A stretch of 7,287 bases of DNA from Candidatus Acidiferrum typicum (GTDB lineage: Bacteria; Acidobacteriota; Terriglobia; Acidiferrales; UBA7541): contig JAOAPW010000158.1 in NCBI GenBank assembly GCA_025463105.1, positions 1-7,287 on the forward strand, given 5' to 3'. Below the pieces are notes generated by a model that saw only the letters and a program-made list of their open reading frames with translations, was not told where the DNA came from and ran no database searches. The position numbers and the translations under genes are program-made. Each line of letters begins with the position of its first letter. The stretch's first letter is position 1. Positions 5,470 through 7,287 of this stretch are shown piece after piece.

Positions 5470-7287
5470 ACCCTTCGAGACCATTCATCAGCCGGCCGGT
5501 GGCCACCACGCTCCTGACAATGGGGATCGCTATTGCGGGGGCCGCGGCCTTCACTGTGCTGCCGGTGGCGCCGTTGCCGCAGGTCGACTTTCCTACCATT
5601 TCCGTTCACGCCGGCTTACCTGGAGGGAGCGCGGACATTATGGCATCGTCGGTCGCTACTCCGCTTGAACGGCAGTTCGGACACATCGCCGGCGTCACGG
5701 AGATGACTTCTTCAAGTTCGCTCGGCAGCACTTCCATCACGCTTCAGTTCGATCTCAGTCGCGATGTCGATGGCGCCGCGCGCGACGTGGAAGCGGCCAT
5801 TAACGCTGCCCGAACTTACTTACCCTCGAACCTTCCCGCCAATCCAACATACAGGAAGGTCAATCCCGCCGATTCGCCGATCATGATCATCGGCCTCACA
5901 TCGGATAAGTACGACCGTTCCAAACTTTACGACGAAGCTTCCACCGTCATCCAGCAGAAGCTCTCGCAGATACAAGGGGTTGGCCAGGTAACCGTCGGCG
6001 GGGGTGCGTTACCTTCGGTGCGCGTTGAGGTTAATCCCACGCAGCTCAACAGTAAGGGACTTACCCTTCAAAATGTCCAATCCGTACTGAGCCTCCAGAA
6101 TGCAGATCAGCCCGCGGGACAGATTTCCGACAATCTGGTGACTGCAGACATCGTCACCAATGATCAGATCTCTCGGGCCGAGGACTACAAACCACTGGTC
6201 ATCGGCTACAACCACGGCGCAGCCGTCCACCTGTCCGATGTGGCCGACGTTCTGGATTCAACGCAGGACATCCGCACCACCGGCTCCCTGAACGGCAAAC
6301 CTGCGGTTATGTTGATCGTCTTCCGCCAGCCCGGCGCGAACATCATCCAGACCGTGGATCGCATTCAGGCTCAGCTGCCGTCCGTGAAAGCCTCGATCCC
6401 GCAGGGCATCGACACTACCGTCGTTCTCGACCGCACCACCACCATTCGCGCCTCTGTCGCCGACGTTGAGCGCACGCTGGTCATCTCCATCGTTCTGGTC
6501 GTCGTGATTGTGTTCCTGTTTCTCAGAAACGGACGCGCGACCCTAATCCCCAGCGTTGCCGTGCCGGTCTCGCTGATCGGGACCTTCGCCGCAATGTATC
6601 TGTTCGGATACAGTCTCGACAATCTCTCTCTGATGGCGCTCACGATCGCGACAGGGTTTGTCGTCGACGATGCGATCGTCGTGATGGAGAATATTTCACG
6701 CTATCTCGAGGCCGGAACGCGACCTTTGGCCGCAGCCCTCGAGGGAGCCAAAGAAATCGGCTTCACCGTGTTCTCGATCAGTATCTCTTTGATCGCGGTC
6801 TTCATCCCCATCCTCTTGATGGGCGGCATCGTCGGCCGCCTTTTCCGCGAATTCGCGATCACTCTTTCCGCCGCCATCGTCATCTCGATGATTGTTTCCC
6901 TGAGCACTACGCCGATGATGTGCGCGCATCTGCTGAAAGACGTGGGCCATACAAATCATGGCCGGCTCTACCGGGCGAGTGAAAAGTTCTTCGCCGGGAT
7001 GCTTTCCTTCTACCGGCACTCCCTGACCTGGGTGCTGAGACACCCCAGTCCGACTCTCGCCGTGCTCTTACTGACCATCGCGTTAAACTTCGTGCTAATT
7101 GTCAAGATTCCGAAAGGATTTTTTCCGCAGCAGGACACGGGAGCGCTGGTAGGCGGTCTTCAGGGTCCGCAGGACGCCTCTTTCGCGGTGATGGACAATT
7201 CGCTCCAGCAATTGATCGGTGTGATCAAGGATGACCCCGCGGTGGCCAATGTAATTGGTTTTACGGGCGGCCAAGGCCCTTCGAATG
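5466..7287 (+). CDS. mdtC: MdtC-type RND multidrug efflux transporter subunit (3' end outside window)
   Basis: The reading frame is open from ATG 5466 to the right edge: 607 codons plus one base, against about 1025 for E. coli MdtC, so roughly 40% is missing from view. MdtC-specific matches include FISRPVATTLL, LPVAPLPQVDFPTISV, ASSVATPLERQFGHIAGV, EMTSSSSLGSTSITLQFD and AARDVEAAINAA. These distinguish it from the MdtB just upstream, so the two are different subunits rather than a recent duplication. TM1 is about residues 12-30, TM2 about 337-355; TM4 carries the proton-relay pair D401-D402 in FVVDDAIVVMENISRYLE; the TM6 end has TTPMMCAHLL; TM7 comes before IPKGFFPQQDTGA. The view ends early in the second periplasmic half. 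Its TM10 lysine and any docking insert cannot be judged here. It is expected to join MdtB in the mixed trimer; in E. coli MdtC is the subunit more associated with drug binding. The start is fixed by the ATGA overlap and homology at residue 7. Confidence 0.94.
   Translation, partial: MNPSRPFISRPVATTLLTMGIAIAGAAAFTVLPVAPLPQVDFPTISVHAGLPGGSADIMASSVATPLERQFGHIAGVTEMTSSSSLGSTSITLQFDLSRDVDGAARDVEAAINAARTYLPSNLPANPTYRKVNPADSPIMIIGLTSDKYDRSKLYDEASTVIQQKLSQIQGVGQVTVGGGALPSVRVEVNPTQLNSKGLTLQNVQSVLSLQNADQPAGQISDNLVTADIVTNDQISRAEDYKPLVIGYNHGAAVHLSDVADVLDSTQDIRTTGSLNGKPAVMLIVFRQPGANIIQTVDRIQAQLPSVKASIPQGIDTTVVLDRTTTIRASVADVERTLVISIVLVVVIVFLFLRNGRATLIPSVAVPVSLIGTFAAMYLFGYSLDNLSLMALTIATGFVVDDAIVVMENISRYLEAGTRPLAAALEGAKEIGFTVFSISISLIAVFIPILLMGGIVGRLFREFAITLSAAIVISMIVSLSTTPMMCAHLLKDVGHTNHGRLYRASEKFFAGMLSFYRHSLTWVLRHPSPTLAVLLLTIALNFVLIVKIPKGFFPQQDTGALVGGLQGPQDASFAVMDNSLQQLIGVIKDDPAVANVIGFTGGQGPSN

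Noticed and set aside
3300..6720. Long direct repeat between mdtB and mdtC (TM2-TM4 coding regions similar at DNA level)
   Set aside because: The similarity follows conserved RND protein sequence with many synonymous differences; ordinary paralogy rather than a recent duplication or recombination repeat.

Overview
The window carries an efflux operon, entered at its 5' end and cut off by the right edge, behind roughly 900 bases of mobile-element scar. The three coding regions (938-7287, all + strand) closely match the MdtA-MdtB-MdtC multidrug exporter: a periplasmic adaptor (membrane fusion protein) followed by two different RND pump subunits. They are joined by stop/start overlaps (GTGA at 2194-2197, ATGA at 5466-5469), so they are almost certainly one translationally coupled transcript. 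The third gene runs off the right edge after 607 codons.

The left part (1-937) holds no intact gene that I can defend. It contains the 3' half of an initiator tRNA-fMet gene (260-305, anticodon loop to CCA) with no 5' half beside it, and a terminator-like hairpin just downstream (324-355). On the minus strand there is a tyrosine-recombinase (integrase) C-terminal remnant (386-553) that keeps the GH and active-site Tyr motifs but has lost its upstream portion. Two 14-base direct repeats (139-152 and 162-175) lie just left of the tRNA fragment. Together these look like the end of an integrated element, or of two successive ones, that used the tRNA-fMet gene as attachment site. From about 554 to 937 I see only an unrecognised open stretch (679-900) and a small hairpin before mdtA.

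Organism: a Gram-negative (diderm) bacterium, because MFP plus RND pumps span two membranes. Moderately high GC and the style of the integrase C-terminus (a Y-T-H-S-E-W-K-E-N-like tail) remind me of Acidobacteriota, but this is an impression, not a proof. No local regulator (BaeSR-like or TetR-like) and no outer-membrane TolC-family gene is present; they may lie to the right or elsewhere.

How the genes work together: by analogy with the E. coli system, MdtB and MdtC form a mixed trimer in the inner membrane driven by the proton gradient. MdtA links that trimer to an outer-membrane channel so that substrates leave the cell directly. The one conspicuous departure is an Ala/Ser/Gly/Thr-rich insertion of about 70 residues in the second docking subdomain of MdtB. 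I do not see a wholly new system here; the most interesting points are the tRNA/integrase scar and that insertion.
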